A stretch of DNA of 5,239 nt from Candidatus Woesearchaeota archaeon. GTDB lineage: Archaea > Nanobdellota > Nanobdellia > Woesearchaeales > UBA525. The stretch is taken from positions 1-5,239 of the forward strand of contig JAAOYD010000070.1 in assembly GCA_018221165.1 (NCBI GenBank), written 5' to 3'. Under the pieces are notes generated by a model. It ran no database searches. It was not told where the DNA came from and saw only the letters and a program-made list of their open reading frames with translations. This document shows, piece by piece, positions 4,590 to 5,239 of this stretch; positions within the stretch are counted from its first letter, which is position 1, and each line of letters starts with the position of its first letter. The translations under genes were made by a program, and so were the position numbers.

Positions 4590-4862
4590 ATGAAAGCGCT
4601 CATATTGCTTGGAATGGCCCTGCTCCTGCTCACGCCAGTTATGGCTATCTCAGCCAGTGAAGCAGGTCAAATCGCCTATGAGGCCTTTGAACGAGGCTAT
4701 GTCGCTGAGGTCAAGGAAGCAGTAGTGCCGTACATGGGAAGAACAACCCTCGCGTACCAGGTAGCGCTTGCTGACCACGAAGAGAATAAGGTTATGCTTG
4801 TCTTTGTCAAGCAAGACACAGGCGAGATTCTCAGACACAGAGTTCGACTTCTGTACACCTAA
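4590..4862 (+). CDS. Secreted PepSY-like protein 4 (90 aa), most divergent copy
   Basis: A signal peptide (1-19) ends LLLLTPVMA, unlike copies 1-3 but similar to the end of the channel's signal peptide (MPFVMA). The mature part is a bare domain of about 71 residues. It has the helix SASEAGQIAYEAFERG, then VAEVKEAVVPYMG, LAYQVALADHEENK (54-67) and VMLVFVKQDTGEIL (68-81). It lacks the T-H pair and the tryptophan of copies 1-3 (Tyr56 in place of Trp) but keeps the TG-x-(V/I)-L ending. Its stop codon overlaps that of the convergent transporter gene by four bases. The PepSY assignment is weaker than for copy 2 but is supported by tandem position, size and motif. Confidence 0.83.
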   Translation: MKALILLGMALLLLTPVMAISASEAGQIAYEAFERGYVAEVKEAVVPYMGRTTLAYQVALADHEENKVMLVFVKQDTGEILRHRVRLLYT

Positions 4863-5239
4863 GTAAAGAAGCTTGCAAGACTCTTTTTCCCAATTACACT
4901 TTCTAGAGTAATCTTAATGCTTGCGGTGAGCGGAACGCTCAAGAGCATACCCGGGATGCCCCACACCCAGCTCCAGAAGAACAAACCGAGTAGAATGAGG
5001 ATTGGGCTCATGTTCAGCTTATTCCCTGTAATCTTTGGTTCGAGGAAGTTCCCGAAAAAGTTCTGCACTACAAGGAGGATGAGGCCAAGCCAGAGCAAGT
5101 TCCAGCCAATACCAATTTGAAGGGCGTAGATGAGGAGTACTGCACCAACTGCTATCGTGCTGCCAATGCTTGGGATGAAATTCAAGATGAACGTGATGAG
5201 GACGATGGCGATAACAAGATCCACGCCGAAGAATAACAC
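4859..5239 (-). CDS. AI-2E/PerM family transporter, C-terminal part; 5' end outside window
   Basis: The frame is open to the window edge; 127 codons are seen including the stop, and the GTG at 5239 is probably internal. It matches the end of the AI-2E transporter (UPF0118/PerM) family. It has LNFIPSIGS (window residues 19-27), a helix pair, QNFFGNFLEPKITGNKL (59-75) corresponding to the family 'q...gn.leP.imG..l' motif, MSPI and FFWSWVWGIPGMLLSVPL (87-104). The tail ends ESVIGKKSLASFFT. Family members are multi-pass membrane proteins. A few have been linked to autoinducer-2 export or sodium/proton exchange, but in archaea the substrate is generally unknown. It converges with PepSY-like gene 4 and their stop codons overlap (4859-4862). 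Confidence 0.93.
   Translation of the reverse strand: MLFFGVDLVIAIVLITFILNFIPSIGSTIAVGAVLLIYALQIGIGWNLLWLGLILLVVQNFFGNFLEPKITGNKLNMSPILILLGLFFWSWVWGIPGMLLSVPLTASIKITLESVIGKKSLASFFT

Noticed and set aside
1..5239. CRISPR array, tRNA/rRNA gene, insertion sequence or attachment site
   Set aside because: No regularly spaced direct repeats, no tRNA-like cloverleaf segments, no transposase coding and no terminal inverted repeats were seen.

Overview
The window looks archaeal. Most genes start at an ATG about 25-30 nt downstream of a TATA-like box, the pattern of leaderless archaeal mRNAs. The others have short leaders with GGTG/GAGG-type Shine-Dalgarno (SD) sites. A small winged-helix protein of the archaeal ArnR1-like type is also present. 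Base composition is moderate and the genes are tightly packed. I infer an uncultivated archaeon, possibly of the DPANN/Woesearchaeota kind, but the sequence alone does not settle the lineage.

Layout. (1) Positions 1-366 hold the C-terminal part of a class 2 dihydroorotate dehydrogenase (pyrD, + strand), facing a small unrecognised soluble protein (385-603, - strand). (2) A 74-bp divergent promoter region (1213-1286) separates a membrane protein resembling ECF-transporter S components (673-1212, -) from a two-gene operon (+). That operon encodes a 7-TM membrane protein (1287-1919) and a 91-aa winged-helix regulator (1919-2194), overlapping by one base. (3) Positions 2253-3257 encode a complete pentameric ligand-gated ion channel of the Cys-loop/GLIC superfamily, with a signal peptide, an extracellular beta domain and four TM helices. 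(4) Positions 3339-4862 hold four consecutive small secreted PepSY-like proteins. Each has its own promoter, a near-identical signal-peptide core in three of the four, and a C-terminal TG-x-(V/I)-L motif. (5) At the right edge, convergent and overlapping by 4 bp, is the C-terminal part of an AI-2E/PerM family transporter (4859-5239, -).

How the parts may fit together. The channel and the four secreted proteins after it would all place domains outside the membrane. One inferred picture is a surface sensory or envelope module, in which secreted PepSY proteins bind a peptide, metal or other ligand near a ligand-gated channel. This rests only on adjacency and shared localisation. Each PepSY gene has its own promoter, so co-regulation is not shown.

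Most of the start sites chosen here depend on a consistent spacing. The TATA-box centre lies 25.5, 26.5, 26.5, 27.5 and about 30 nt from the ATG in five genes. This rules out two longer TTG-initiated versions (channel and ECF-S-like protein), whose extra codons would lie upstream of or at the predicted transcription start.
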